DNA of 64,000 nt from Streptomyces geranii. GTDB lineage: Bacteria; Actinomycetota; Actinomycetes; Streptomycetales; Streptomycetaceae. The position numbers and the translations under genes were made by a program. The stretch is taken from the NCBI RefSeq assembly GCF_002954775.1, contig NZ_PJME01000019.1, positions 1 through 64,000 on the forward strand, given 5' to 3'. The notes under the pieces are model-generated. The model did not search any database. It saw only the letters and a list, made by a program, of their open reading frames with translations, and was not told the DNA's origin. Below, one piece after another: positions 25,679 to 34,777 of this stretch (position 1 is its first letter; each line of letters opens with the position of its first letter).

Positions 25679-26104
25679 CTAGATCCGCAGGAGTTGGAGT
25701 TCCGCCAGGGACGGTGGTGCCCGGGCGCCCTCGGGGGACCGGGGAAGGGAGTGGGCCGCGTAGGCGGCCGGGTTCGGGGCGCCGGACGGGTCGGGGGTGA
25801 GCGCGGGGAAGGTGTGGCCCGCCGGGACCGCGCCGGACGCGCAGGTCGCGTCGGCGTGCGCGCTGTGACCGCCGTGCGAGTCGCCGCCGTGGCAGACCGA
25901 CTCCTCGGCCGGTCCCGCCTGCCGCATGGTCATCGCCTGGGCCCGGTGGCCGTGATGGGCGCTGTCCGTCGTCCCGCCGCCCGGCCCCAGGCCGTGCATC
26001 GCCAGTACGCCCGCCAGCAGCCCCAGCACGACGCACGCACGCGCCCACCAGTGCGGTGGGTGCGGGCGTCGTGGTCGGCGCGTTCGCTGTGGGCGGGCTG
26101 TCAC
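25679..26104 (-). CDS. DUF6153-like His-rich membrane-anchored protein
   Basis: A 141-residue protein: a basic start, one hydrophobic segment (ACVVLGLLAGVLAMHGLGPGG), then an extracytoplasmic region rich in His and Cys (CHGGDSHGGHSAHADATCAS), ending PPSLAELQLLRI. This is the pattern of DUF6153 proteins that accompany DUF305 in Streptomyces. It starts at GTG 26104; no good ribosome binding site is visible. The His/Cys content and the DUF305 neighbour suggest a role in metal (copper) handling, which is inference. Confidence 0.8.
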   Translation of the reverse strand: MTARPQRTRRPRRPHPPHWWARACVVLGLLAGVLAMHGLGPGGGTTDSAHHGHRAQAMTMRQAGPAEESVCHGGDSHGGHSAHADATCASGAVPAGHTFPALTPDPSGAPNPAAYAAHSLPRSPEGARAPPSLAELQLLRI

Positions 26105-26130
26105 CCGGCCATGTTAGCCCGGCGGAAGCA

Positions 26131-26155
26131 TACGGATACCGGGTACCCGTATATT
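26131..26155 (-). promoter_or_regulatory. Palindrome in the DUF6153/DUF305 promoter
   Basis: A perfect CGGGTACCCG palindrome (26140-26149) with flanking ATAC and GTAT lies 36 bp upstream of the DUF6153 start, in an AT-richer stretch that fits a promoter. It may be an operator; the general shape recalls G-tract operators of CsoR-type copper repressors, but it is not a clear match. Confidence 0.4.
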
Positions 26156-26175
26156 CGTACCCTCTCGGCCGTACG

Positions 26176-27543
26176 TCAGGAGGTACGGCCGAAGCAGCGC
26201 TCCAGCTCATCCAGGTCGTAGAACTTGCTGCCCTTGGACACCGGACGGCAGCCCGCCTTGAAGGCCGTCTCCTTCTCGTTGTAGAGCATGCGTACGAGCG
26301 TGGTGTCGCCCTTGCGGAAGACGTCCCACTGGATGTTCGAGGCCATCGGCGCCACGGCCGCGCCCCGCCACGGGTTGCTCGCGTACGTGTACGGCTTCGC
26401 CGCCGTCACCCCCTGCGTGCTGCCCGGCAGGCCCATCAGGGCGGCCAGCGGGATGATCTCCTCGGCGTGCGTGAAGCGCAGTTCGGCGCCGAGGGTGTCG
26501 GTGCCGCTCTCCGCCCCCTCCGCCTTCTTGAAGAAGTCGTCGAGCAGGACGTTCGCCATCTTGTACGTGATGTCGCTGTCGGCGAAGCCGGGACCCTTCT
26601 CGTAGAAGTCCTCGGCGTCGCTCAGGTACCCGAACCACGCGGCGTCGTGCTGCGAGATGTACCGGTTCATCTCCCAGCCCTTGCCGCCGGGGCTCTCGGC
26701 GCTCATCGCGGGGGCGATCCCGTACAGGTTGTAGACCGCCTCGGCCGCGTCCACCGCGCTGCCGGCGGTGGTCGCGAACTCGCCGTCGACTATGCGTTGC
26801 GTGAACGACCGCGTGAAGATCTTCCGCAGTACGTCCGAGGCCGCGCGGTGGGTGGCCGGCTGGTCGGTGATCGACTTGAGGGTCGCCGCGAGACGCGTGT
26901 CGTTCGCGATGTAGTCGCGGTAGGCGGCACCGCCGGCGGCCTTGTGGAAGTAGAGCAGGTCCTTGTCCGTGCGGGGCGTGCCGATGAGCGGCTTGAGCGC
27001 CGGGTCGCCGGCCGCGAGGGTGTCCGCGAAGAGCTGGCCGCTGTCGACGGCCCGGCCCTGGCCCGAGCTGACGACGTCGATCTTCTCGCCCTTCGCGGCG
27101 ATGCTGTCGAAGAGCCCCGGCAGCCGCTGCTCCAGCCGTACGGCCGTGCCCGCGATCTCGCTCTTGCCGCGTCCGCTGAGGTTGCCGTAGCCGACCTTCG
27201 ACATGGCGGCGAGCAGGGCCCGCACCTTCGGCCCGAACTCCTTGCCGCGCGCGGTCAGCTGCCGCTCGCTCTCGGCCTGGTCCCACAGCTTGAGGATCAG
27301 GTCGCCGTCCGAGCTGTCGGTCGCGGCGCGGGAGCCGTGCCGGGAGACGTTCTCCGTGAACACCGGGACGAAGCCCTTCGGGGGCTTCTGGTAGGTGCGG
27401 AGGTTCTGCTGGGGGGCGTAGGAGCCCTTGGTGCCGTAGCTGTCGGCGGTGGTGGAGCGCTCCGCTGCGTGCGCGGGCAGCGCGGTGGCTGCCAGCAGGG
27501 CGCACAGAGGTGCGGCGGCGAGGACGAGGGTGGCGCGTTTCAT
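26176..27543 (-). CDS. Secreted histidine-type acid phosphatase
   Basis: A 455-residue exported enzyme of the branch-2 histidine phosphatase superfamily (phytase / multiple inositol polyphosphate phosphatase group). The signal peptide ends ALPAHA. The nucleophile motif is ENVSRHGSRA and the proton-donor motif is RFTHAEEIIPLAA (the HAE form seen in MINPP-like members). A C-terminal Cys pair (AGCRP, ERCFG) may form a disulphide. The ATG at 27543 begins a normal signal peptide; the frame continues upstream but without secretion features. It should release phosphate from organic phosphates outside the cell. Confidence 0.9.
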   Translation of the reverse strand: MKRATLVLAAAPLCALLAATALPAHAAERSTTADSYGTKGSYAPQQNLRTYQKPPKGFVPVFTENVSRHGSRAATDSSDGDLILKLWDQAESERQLTARGKEFGPKVRALLAAMSKVGYGNLSGRGKSEIAGTAVRLEQRLPGLFDSIAAKGEKIDVVSSGQGRAVDSGQLFADTLAAGDPALKPLIGTPRTDKDLLYFHKAAGGAAYRDYIANDTRLAATLKSITDQPATHRAASDVLRKIFTRSFTQRIVDGEFATTAGSAVDAAEAVYNLYGIAPAMSAESPGGKGWEMNRYISQHDAAWFGYLSDAEDFYEKGPGFADSDITYKMANVLLDDFFKKAEGAESGTDTLGAELRFTHAEEIIPLAALMGLPGSTQGVTAAKPYTYASNPWRGAAVAPMASNIQWDVFRKGDTTLVRMLYNEKETAFKAGCRPVSKGSKFYDLDELERCFGRTS

Positions 27544-27745
27544 GCGCGCATCGTGTGCGGCCCGGATGAACCGGGGGCGACCACGGAATGGCGGGGGCGG
27601 GGCGTAATGGGCATGTGCGGGGCAAATGGCCACGGAGAGTTCTGGTTGATTGATTCACCTTGTGTTGAAGAATTGGTGACTTCTATCATCTAAGTCCAGT
27701 CCGAGTCCTGTTCGTGAGACCCCCGTGAGACCCCAGAGGCGCCCG

Positions 27746-29236
27746 ATGCAGCAGCATGAGTACTCCCTCGACGAAGCCGTCCACCGGTGCCTCGTCGCCG
27801 GATTCGACGGCACCGACGGCGTCCCGCACACCCTCAAGGGGCTCATCGACCGCGGCCTCGGCGGCGTCATCCTCTTCACCCGCAACGTGCGCGACGCCGA
27901 CCAGGTCCGCCGCCTCACCGACGAACTGCGCGCCCTGCGCCCCGACCTCCTCGTCGCCATCGACAACGAGGGGGGCGGAATCGGCCATCTCGTCGCCGCG
28001 GGCGCCCCCGAGGTCCCCGGCTCCTACGCCCTCGGCGTCGTCGACGACCCGGACCTCACCGCCCGCTGCGCCGACGCCCTCGCCGGGCACCTCGTCTCGC
28101 TCGGCATCACCGTCTCGTACGCCCCCGTGGCCGACCTCCAGCATCACCCCGACAACCCGATCGTCCGCACCCGCTCCTTCGGCGCCGACCCGGAACTCGC
28201 CTCCCGGCACCTCCGCGCCTGGATCACGGCGACCGAGGCCCGCGGGGTCGCCTCCTGCGCCAAGCACTTCCCGGGCCACGGCGGCACGGTGACCGACAGC
28301 CACCACGAGATGGCGGTCGACCCGCGGTCGTACGACGAGATCCGCGCCGACGTCGAGCCGTTCCGGGCGTCGGTGACGGCGGGCGTACCGATGCTGATGA
28401 GCGCGCACGTGGTGTACCCGGCCCTCGACCCCGAGCGCCCGGCGACACTCAGCCGCCGCATTCTGAACGACCTGCTCCGGCACGACCTCGGTTTCGAAGG
28501 AGTGCTCGTCACTGACGCCCTGGAGATGAAGGCGATAGCCGACCGGTACGGCGAGGCCGCCGGCGCCCGGCTCGCCCTCGCCGCGGGCGCCGACCAGGTG
28601 ATCGTGGCCGTACCGGACCTGGCGACCACCCTGGCCTGCCGGGACGCGGTGATCGACGCGCTGCACGAGGGCCTGCTCTCGGAGGAGCGGGTACGGGAGG
28701 CGGCGGGGCGGGTCCGGAAGCTGGCGGAGCGGTACGCGGGGGCCGTGGCGGAGGGCGCGGGGGAGGGGTGGGACTCGGAGGCCGGGCTCGACGCGGCCCG
28801 GCGGGCCGTGCGGGGTGCGGGAGGAGGGGGCTTCTCTCCGGCGCCGGGCCCGGGTGCCTACGTCGTCGATCTGTTCCCGCCGCCGCACCCCGCCCTGAAC
28901 TGGGGCGGCGAGGATCTGCTCAGCGAGGTGCGCGCCCTCGACCCCACGGCTGTGGGCGTCGTGCTGAACGAGGCGCCGGTGGACCAGGAGGCCCTGGTCG
29001 CGGGCGTGCTGCGCCGGGCAGCCGGGGCGCCGCTGGTCGTCGCCACGTCGGACGCCGGGCTGTCTCCCTGGCAGGCGGAGCTGCGCGCGGCGCTGGTCGC
29101 GGGGCGCGCGGACGCGGTCCGCGTCGACACGGGACTGCCGGAGGGCGGCGCGCTGTGTTCGTACGGGCGCGGCAAGGTCAATCTGCGGGCGCTGGCCGAG
29201 GTGCTGGTGGGGGGCGTTGCCGGGAGCGCTGTGTGA
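27746..29236 (+). CDS. GH3 beta-N-acetylhexosaminidase-like protein (NagZ family)
   Basis: A 496-residue protein without signal peptide. The GH3 barrel contains GGVILFTRNV, the sugar-binding KHFPGHGGTVTDSHHEM loop typical of NagZ-like N-acetylglucosaminidases (with the His/Asp pair) and the nucleophile region GVLVTDALEMKA. A C-terminal alpha/beta domain follows (about residues 350-490). It probably removes GlcNAc from muropeptides or chitin fragments in the cytoplasm. Start ATG 27746 is preferred (AGAGG upstream); a GTG at 27725 is possible. Confidence 0.88.
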   Translation: MQQHEYSLDEAVHRCLVAGFDGTDGVPHTLKGLIDRGLGGVILFTRNVRDADQVRRLTDELRALRPDLLVAIDNEGGGIGHLVAAGAPEVPGSYALGVVDDPDLTARCADALAGHLVSLGITVSYAPVADLQHHPDNPIVRTRSFGADPELASRHLRAWITATEARGVASCAKHFPGHGGTVTDSHHEMAVDPRSYDEIRADVEPFRASVTAGVPMLMSAHVVYPALDPERPATLSRRILNDLLRHDLGFEGVLVTDALEMKAIADRYGEAAGARLALAAGADQVIVAVPDLATTLACRDAVIDALHEGLLSEERVREAAGRVRKLAERYAGAVAEGAGEGWDSEAGLDAARRAVRGAGGGGFSPAPGPGAYVVDLFPPPHPALNWGGEDLLSEVRALDPTAVGVVLNEAPVDQEALVAGVLRRAAGAPLVVATSDAGLSPWQAELRAALVAGRADAVRVDTGLPEGGALCSYGRGKVNLRALAEVLVGGVAGSAV

Positions 29237-29293
29237 GGTGTCGGCTGGGGTGTGTGGGGCCGGGTGATGTGTCGGCGGGGGCGCGGAGTGAGG

Positions 29294-29349
29294 CTGCGGG
29301 CCCGGTGGGGCTCTTCGCGCAGTACCCCGCGCCCCTGAGAACGCGGGCC
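29294..29349. repeat. Third copy of the dispersed intergenic repeat
   Basis: CTCTTCGCGCAGTACCCCGC and GCCCCTGAGAACGCGGG match the element at 24884-25044. CCCGCG and CGCGGG can pair. It fills the space between two convergent glycosidase genes. Confidence 0.65.
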
Positions 29350-29362
29350 CGCCGCCCGTTCG

Positions 29363-30598
29363 TCAGGGCTGTACGACTTCCTTGATGCCCCGCGCCGCCA
29401 AGTACCCCTCGTCCTCGGCCCGTTCCGCCAGTACGACCGCCGGGCGCACGCCCTCCGCCCGCAGTCGCGTCCACGCCTCGAAGTACGCGCCGCCGGGGCC
29501 GGAAATCGAACGGTTCCCCGGGGTGCAGTCCAGGACCAGGGCGGTCGTACGGGGCTCCGGCGAGGGCGGTGTGGTGCGCAGGTCGGCGACCGTCTCCGCG
29601 AGGGCCTCGGCGATCGGCTTCGGGCGGCCGGTGGAGTCGAACAGGCCGAGCGTGTACTCCAGTTCGGGGAAGTCCGCGAGGGAACGGTCCACGTCGTGGG
29701 AGCACCACCAGGTGACGCCGTACAGGTTGGCGCACTCGGCGGCGTTGCGTACGGTCGCGCGGGCGAAGTCGGGGGCGTCGGCCGCCGGGATGTGCGGTTC
29801 GGGGGCGCCGGTCTCCTGGACCCAGACGGGCCGGGCGGCGTCCTCGGCGTACGCGGTGGCCAACTCGACGCCGTACTCCGCGAGATGGCGGACCTGCGGG
29901 GAGCGGGGGCCGTAGCGGCGGGCGCAGTCGGCCGAGAACACCCAGGGGTGGACGGTCGTCAGATCGCCCTTGCGGGCCGAGGCCTCCGGGGTGAAGGGGT
30001 GGTCGTCGCTGTACCAGGCGGCGTCGTACGCGGAGTGCGTCGCGAGACCTGTCGTTCCGAGTCCCGCGCGGGCCGCTGCCAGCAGGGTGTCCAGGTAGTG
30101 GTCGATGTCTGCCACGGTCACGGGGTTGTGTTCGACCAGGTTGTTCAGCTCGTTGCCGAGCTGGAGGCCGAGGAGGTTGGGGCGGCCGGTGAGGGCGCTG
30201 CCGAGGGTGCGCAGGAGGGTGGCCTGCGCCTCGATCGCCTCCGGGTCCGTGAAGACGTTGCGGTGGTGCCAGCTGCGGGTCCACTCCGGGTAGAAGTCGA
30301 AGCTGGAGAGATGGCCCTGCACGCCGTCCACCATGACGTCGAGGCCCGCCTCCGCCGCCACGTCCACCAGTTGCGCCACCTGGTCGACGGCCGAGGCGCG
30401 GATCAGCGTGCGGTTCGGCTGGAGCAGCGGCCAGAGCGGGAAGATCCGTACGTGGTCCAGGCCAAGCCCGGCGATCTGGTCGAGGTCCTCGCGGGCCAGC
30501 GCCGGGTCGAAGTCGTACCAGGAGTGGAACCAGCCCCGGCGCGGCGTGTAGTTGACGCCGAAGCGAGGGGCGGAACTGGGGGCGGGGGGTGTGCTCAC
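29363..30598 (-). CDS. Glycoside hydrolase, GH5-like (clan A)
   Basis: A 411-residue barrel enzyme without signal peptide. It has FGVNYTPRRGWFHSWYDFD, the acid/base Glu in LLGLQLGNELNNLV, TVHPWVFSADC and the nucleophile Glu in PVWVQETGAPEP, in clan A order. The C-terminal 80 residues are an alpha/beta appendage (RTTALVLDCTPGNRS). GTG at 30598 follows GAGGAGG. It is divergent from the BadF-type kinase and GH3 genes and probably acts on the same imported oligosaccharide. Its exact family could also be an unclassified clan A group. Confidence 0.82.
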   Translation of the reverse strand: MSTPPAPSSAPRFGVNYTPRRGWFHSWYDFDPALAREDLDQIAGLGLDHVRIFPLWPLLQPNRTLIRASAVDQVAQLVDVAAEAGLDVMVDGVQGHLSSFDFYPEWTRSWHHRNVFTDPEAIEAQATLLRTLGSALTGRPNLLGLQLGNELNNLVEHNPVTVADIDHYLDTLLAAARAGLGTTGLATHSAYDAAWYSDDHPFTPEASARKGDLTTVHPWVFSADCARRYGPRSPQVRHLAEYGVELATAYAEDAARPVWVQETGAPEPHIPAADAPDFARATVRNAAECANLYGVTWWCSHDVDRSLADFPELEYTLGLFDSTGRPKPIAEALAETVADLRTTPPSPEPRTTALVLDCTPGNRSISGPGGAYFEAWTRLRAEGVRPAVVLAERAEDEGYLAARGIKEVVQP

Positions 30599-30695
30599 GG
30601 GTCCTCCTCGGACGTCCTGCTCGGACGTGCGTGACTGCGCCGGGCCGCGAGTCGGGTCTTGTCCTCGGCGAATGTATGAACCACCATAGTGCGCG

Positions 30696-31808
30696 ATGAG
30701 CAATGAATTGAACCAGGATTCGGTTCGGGATTCCGACTGTGGCGAGGGCGCTCCTTCTGTGGGCGACGCCCTCGTCGTCGGGCTCGACGCCGGTGGCACC
30801 CGTACGCGCGCGGTGCTGGCGTCCGCCGCCGACGGGCGCCCCCTCGGCGAGGGCGTCGCCGGGCCGGGCAACGCCCTGACCGTGCCCGTACCGCAGCTCA
30901 CCGAGCATCTCGTCGAGGCCATCGCCCAGGCTGTTCCGGTGTCGGACCGGCCCAGGGTCACCGCCGTCGCGGGCGGCTTCGCGGGCGCCGCCGGTACGGC
31001 CGACGAACCCGGCCGCGTCAACGCCCGCACGGCACTGACGGAGGCGCTGCGCCGACTGGGCATTCCCCCGCGTGGCATCCGGATCTGCAGCGACATCGAG
31101 GCCGCCTTCGCCGCCGCGCCGGACGCCCCGGCGGACGGTCTGGCCCTCGTCGCGGGCACGGGCGCCGTCGCGATGCGGATCACCGCCCGCCGCTGCGAGA
31201 AGACCGTCGGCGGCGACGGCTGGCTCCTCGGCGACGACGGCGGCGGCTTCTGGATCGGACGGGAGGCGGTCCGGGTCGCGCTCCGCATGGCGGACCGACG
31301 GGGTGACGACACGGCTCTGGCGGCGCTGGTGGGGCGGGAGTTGGGGGTGCTGGAGGAGGTTCTGCCGGAGGCGGTTCTCTCGTACGAGGGTGAGAGCGGC
31401 GCTCGTCTGCCCTGGTCCCGGGCCGCACGCGAGGCCTATCGCCGGTACGTCCTGCCCGCCGTCATGGGCGAACCGCCGGTCCGGCTGGCCAGGTTCGCCC
31501 CGCTGGTCGCCGGGGCGGCCCGGGCGGGGGACGCGCTCGCGGGGGCGATCCTCGACGAGGCCGCCGGTCATCTCGCCGACTGCGTACGGGCGTTGGAGCC
31601 GAGGCCGGGGGAGGCCGTGGTCGCGACCGGCGGGCTGCTCGGTCCGGACGGCCCGCTGACCGTGCCCCTGGACCGGCACCTCAACGCCCTCGGCCTGACG
31701 GCGCACTGGGTCCCCGACGGCAGCCGGGGCGCGGTGGCCCTGGCCCGCCTCCTCCATGACGCCGACGCCGACGCCGTCCCAGGCACGCACCCGGAGAAGG
31801 ACCAGTGA
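30696..31808 (+). CDS. BadF/BadG-type sugar kinase (GlcNAc-kinase-like)
   Basis: A 370-residue ASKHA-fold kinase. It contains phosphate-1 VVGLDAGGTRTRAVL, the GNA/sugar segment GPGNALTV, GTGAVAMRI, and GDGWLLGDDGGGFWIGREAV, diagnostic of BadF-type N-acetylglucosamine kinases, then VVATGGLLG. It should phosphorylate a sugar released by the neighbouring glycosidases. A short upstream CATAGT and no ribosome binding site make a leaderless start plausible. Its stop overlaps the GH3 start by GTGA. Confidence 0.88.
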   Translation: MSNELNQDSVRDSDCGEGAPSVGDALVVGLDAGGTRTRAVLASAADGRPLGEGVAGPGNALTVPVPQLTEHLVEAIAQAVPVSDRPRVTAVAGGFAGAAGTADEPGRVNARTALTEALRRLGIPPRGIRICSDIEAAFAAAPDAPADGLALVAGTGAVAMRITARRCEKTVGGDGWLLGDDGGGFWIGREAVRVALRMADRRGDDTALAALVGRELGVLEEVLPEAVLSYEGESGARLPWSRAAREAYRRYVLPAVMGEPPVRLARFAPLVAGAARAGDALAGAILDEAAGHLADCVRALEPRPGEAVVATGGLLGPDGPLTVPLDRHLNALGLTAHWVPDGSRGAVALARLLHDADADAVPGTHPEKDQ

Positions 31809-34099
31809 CAGTGACCCCCCATCCCCGCCCTCAGCCCCTCTACCGGGACCCAGCCGCCCCGGTCGACGCCCGTGTCGCCGACCTCCTCGCCCGGATGACC
31901 CTGCGCGAGAAGGTCGGCCAGCTCAACCAGCGGATGTACGGCTGGGACGCCTACCGTCGTCGCCCGGACGGGGAGTTCGAGCTGACGCGGGCCCTGTACG
32001 ACGAGACCGACCGCTTCGAGGGCCTCGGCGCCCTGTACGGGCTGCTGCGCGCCGACGCCTGGTCCGGCGTCGACCACGCCACGGGCGCCGGTGCGGAGGC
32101 GGGCCCGCTGCTGGCCGACCTGGTCCAGCGGCACGTCCTCGAACGCAGCCGCCTGGGCATCCCCGCCCTGTTCGTCGAGGAGGTGCCGCACGGTCTCATG
32201 GCCCTCGACGGCACGGTCCTCCCCGTCAACCTCGCGGTGGGCGCCACCTGGGACCCGGACCTCTACGAGCGGGCCGCCTCCCACGCCGCCGCCGAACTCC
32301 GGGCCCGGGGCGGCCACTTGGCCCTGGTCTCGGCACTGGACATCGCCCGCGACCCCCGCTGGGGCCGTACGGAGGAGTGCTTCGGGGAGGACCCGTATCT
32401 CGCCGCCCGCCTCACGGAGGCGCTGGTGCGCGGCATGCAGGGTGAACTCGCCGGAGTGGACGGGGAGTTCGCGCCCGACAAGGCCCCGGTCGTGCTCAAG
32501 CACTTCGCGGGGCAGGGGGCCACGGTCGGCGGCCGGAACTCCGCCGAGTCGGAGCTGGGGCCCCGGGAACTCCACGAGATCCACCTCCCGGCGGCCCGGG
32601 CCGGTGTACGGGCGGGCGCCGCCGCGGTCATGGCCGCGTACAACGAGGTGGACGGCCTGCCCTGTTCGGCCAACGGCTCGCTGCTGAACGGGCTGTTGCG
32701 CGACCGCTGGGGGTTCCGGGGCCTGGTCATGGCGGACGGCCTGGCGGTGGACCGCCTCGCCCGTATCACCGGCGACAAGGTCTCCGCCGGTGCGCTGGCG
32801 CTCGACTCCGGTATCGATCTGAGCCTGTGGGACGCGGGGTTCACGCACCTGGAGGAGGCGGTGGAACGCGGGCTGGTGAAGGAGTCGGTGGTCGACGCGG
32901 CCGTGTCCCGGGTGCTGGCGCTGAAGTTCCGCCTGGGCCTGTTCGAACGGCCTTGCCCAGCAACCGAGTTGCCGTCGGCCGAGACCGGCCGCTCCCTGAG
33001 CACCGCCCTGGCCCGCTCGGCCGTCACCCTCCTCCACAACAGGGCCGGCGCCCTGCCCGTCGACCCGGCGCGGGTCTCCCGTATCGCCGTCCTCGGCCCG
33101 CACTCCGCCACCACGGCCCACCAACTCGGCGACTACACCGCCCCGCAGCGCCCCGGCACCGGGACCGGCGTTCTGGCCGCCCTCCGCGAACTCGCCCTCC
33201 CGGGAACGGAGATACGGCACGCCCAGGGCTGTGCCCTCACCGGCGACGACCTGTCCGGCATCCCCGAGGCGGTGGCTGCGGCAGCCGCCTCCGACCTGGC
33301 CGTGCTGGTGCTGGGCGGCAGCAGCGCCCGTACGCCCGACACGGAGTTCGACGCCAACGGCGCGGCGCGGGCGGTGGTTTCGGAGATGACGTGCGGCGAG
33401 GGCGTCGACCTCGCCGACCTGCGCCTTGGCCGGGCCCAGCACGCCCTGCTGGACGCGGTGACCGCGACCGGCACACCCACGGTCGTCGTCCTGATCCAGG
33501 GCCGCCCGCACGCGGTCCCGGAGGCGGCAGGCCACACGGCCGCCCTGCTGACGGCCTGGTACCCGGGCCCCTGGGGCGGCGAGGCCATCGCCGAGATCCT
33601 CCTCGGCCACACCGCCCCGACCGGCCGCCTCCCCGTCTCGGTCCCGCGCTCGGCGGCCCAACTCCCCGTCTACTACAACCACAAGGACACGGAGTACGGC
33701 ACGTACGTCGACGAGGACGCCGAGCCGCTGTACTCCTTCGGGCACGGTCTGACCTACACGAGTTTCGAGTACGGCGTTCCGAACATCCGCCCTGGCGGCG
33801 GCAGTTGTGAGGTGGAGGTCACCAACACCGGGGGACGGGCGGGGCGTTCGGTCGTCCAGCTGTACGTGCGGCGGGTGCGCACGTCCGTCTGGCCGCGCAC
33901 TCTCGAACTCCGTGGCTTCCAGGCCGTGGAGCTGGCTCCGGGGGAGCGGCGTACGGTCGTGTTCGCCCTCGGGGAGGAGCAACTCGCGCAGGTCGGGGGC
34001 GACTTGGCGACCGTGGTGCTGCCGGGGAGTGTGGAGATCAGGGTCGCGGAGTCGGCTCGGGAGGCGCTGGACTCCGTACCGGCCGTCCTTGATCTGTAA
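31805..34099 (+). CDS. GH3 beta-glucosidase/beta-xylosidase
   Basis: A 764-residue cytosolic GH3 enzyme. The barrel has LREKVGQLNQRMYGW, FVEEVPHGLMAL, DPRWGRTEECFGEDPYL, KHFAGQGATVGGRN and the nucleophile Asp in GLVMADGLAVDRL (an ADG form instead of SDW). The alpha/beta sandwich follows (about 400-620), with the candidate acid/base in CGEGVDLADL. The fibronectin-like domain is at the C-terminus (PLYSFGHGLTYTSFEYG to the end). Translationally coupled to the sugar kinase gene. Substrate probably beta-gluco- or xylo-oligosaccharides. Confidence 0.93.
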   Translation: MTVTPHPRPQPLYRDPAAPVDARVADLLARMTLREKVGQLNQRMYGWDAYRRRPDGEFELTRALYDETDRFEGLGALYGLLRADAWSGVDHATGAGAEAGPLLADLVQRHVLERSRLGIPALFVEEVPHGLMALDGTVLPVNLAVGATWDPDLYERAASHAAAELRARGGHLALVSALDIARDPRWGRTEECFGEDPYLAARLTEALVRGMQGELAGVDGEFAPDKAPVVLKHFAGQGATVGGRNSAESELGPRELHEIHLPAARAGVRAGAAAVMAAYNEVDGLPCSANGSLLNGLLRDRWGFRGLVMADGLAVDRLARITGDKVSAGALALDSGIDLSLWDAGFTHLEEAVERGLVKESVVDAAVSRVLALKFRLGLFERPCPATELPSAETGRSLSTALARSAVTLLHNRAGALPVDPARVSRIAVLGPHSATTAHQLGDYTAPQRPGTGTGVLAALRELALPGTEIRHAQGCALTGDDLSGIPEAVAAAAASDLAVLVLGGSSARTPDTEFDANGAARAVVSEMTCGEGVDLADLRLGRAQHALLDAVTATGTPTVVVLIQGRPHAVPEAAGHTAALLTAWYPGPWGGEAIAEILLGHTAPTGRLPVSVPRSAAQLPVYYNHKDTEYGTYVDEDAEPLYSFGHGLTYTSFEYGVPNIRPGGGSCEVEVTNTGGRAGRSVVQLYVRRVRTSVWPRTLELRGFQAVELAPGERRTVVFALGEEQLAQVGGDLATVVLPGSVEIRVAESAREALDSVPAVLDL

Positions 34100-34219
34100 C
34101 AGAACCCGGCGGTTCATCTCGGGCGTGCAACAGGGTGGGGTGTCGGTGAACCGGCTTGCGGCGTACGGCATTTAACAGGTTGAGATCCACAAGGAACGAC
34201 GCCGAGAGGGCAACCTGAC

Positions 34220-34777
34220 ATGTCTTTCAGCCGCACCCGCACCCGCACGCACTCCCGTACGATCGCCGCGGTCGGTTTCCTGCTCGCCTCCGGACTCTTC
34301 CTCACCGCGTGCGACTCCGACAGCCCGGAGCCGACGGCCAGTTCCACCCCGGCTTCCACCCCTGCTTCCGCTTCGGCTTCTGCTTCCGTGAGTGCGGAGG
34401 CCAGCATCGCGGCCACCACCGACCCCAACGGTGACTCCGGCTCGGAGACGCCTTCCTCCGGCACCCCGGAAGGGTCCACCCCGGAAGCCTCCGTCGGCAC
34501 CTCCGGCGGCGAGCAGGCCACCGTCGACAACCGGGTGGACGGCACGGTCACCGGCACGTTGACCTACCTGGCGCCGGGCAAGCTGGAGGTCGGCGGCCGG
34601 CCCTTCTACGTCGCCGTCGACACGGACATCCGGGGCGGCGACATCTGCGGCGACCCCGAGAGCCAGTCGGCGGAGGCCTGCACCCCCGACGAACTGGACG
34701 CGGCGGCACAGGGCGGCAACCTCACGGTCGAGGTGACCATCAAGAAGGGGATCGCGGAGCGCGTCGTACAGGCGTAG
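34220..34777 (+). CDS. Putative lipoprotein
   Basis: A 185-residue protein with signal peptide IAAVGFLLASGLFLTAC (Cys31). A Ser/Pro/Thr/Ala-rich linker (about 34-95) leads to a compact 85-residue domain: GTVTGTLTYLAPGKLEVGGR, FYVAVDTDIRGGDICGD and a Cys pair (ICGD, EACTP). ATG follows GAGAGGG. A 7-bp inverted repeat, CAGGTTG (34176-34182) and CAACCTG (34211-34217), flanks that binding site. The gene overlaps the convergent phosphotransferase gene by 38 bp. Function unknown. Confidence 0.75.
   Translation: MSFSRTRTRTHSRTIAAVGFLLASGLFLTACDSDSPEPTASSTPASTPASASASASVSAEASIAATTDPNGDSGSETPSSGTPEGSTPEASVGTSGGEQATVDNRVDGTVTGTLTYLAPGKLEVGGRPFYVAVDTDIRGGDICGDPESQSAEACTPDELDAAAQGGNLTVEVTIKKGIAERVVQA

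Noticed and set aside
27640..27724. DasR-type operator upstream of the NagZ-like gene
   Set aside because: TCACC (27655-27659) and GGTGA (27675-27679) can pair, but the spacing and sequence do not fit the dasR-responsive element.
29178..34171. Two very long minus-strand frames across the sugar kinase and GH3 genes
   Set aside because: They lie opposite genes with complete family motifs, and their products are low-complexity Arg/Gly/Pro translations.
34176..34217. RNA thermometer or riboswitch in the lipoprotein leader
   Set aside because: CAGGTTG/CAACCTG flank the binding site, but a 7-bp stem with a 28-base loop is weak and may be chance.
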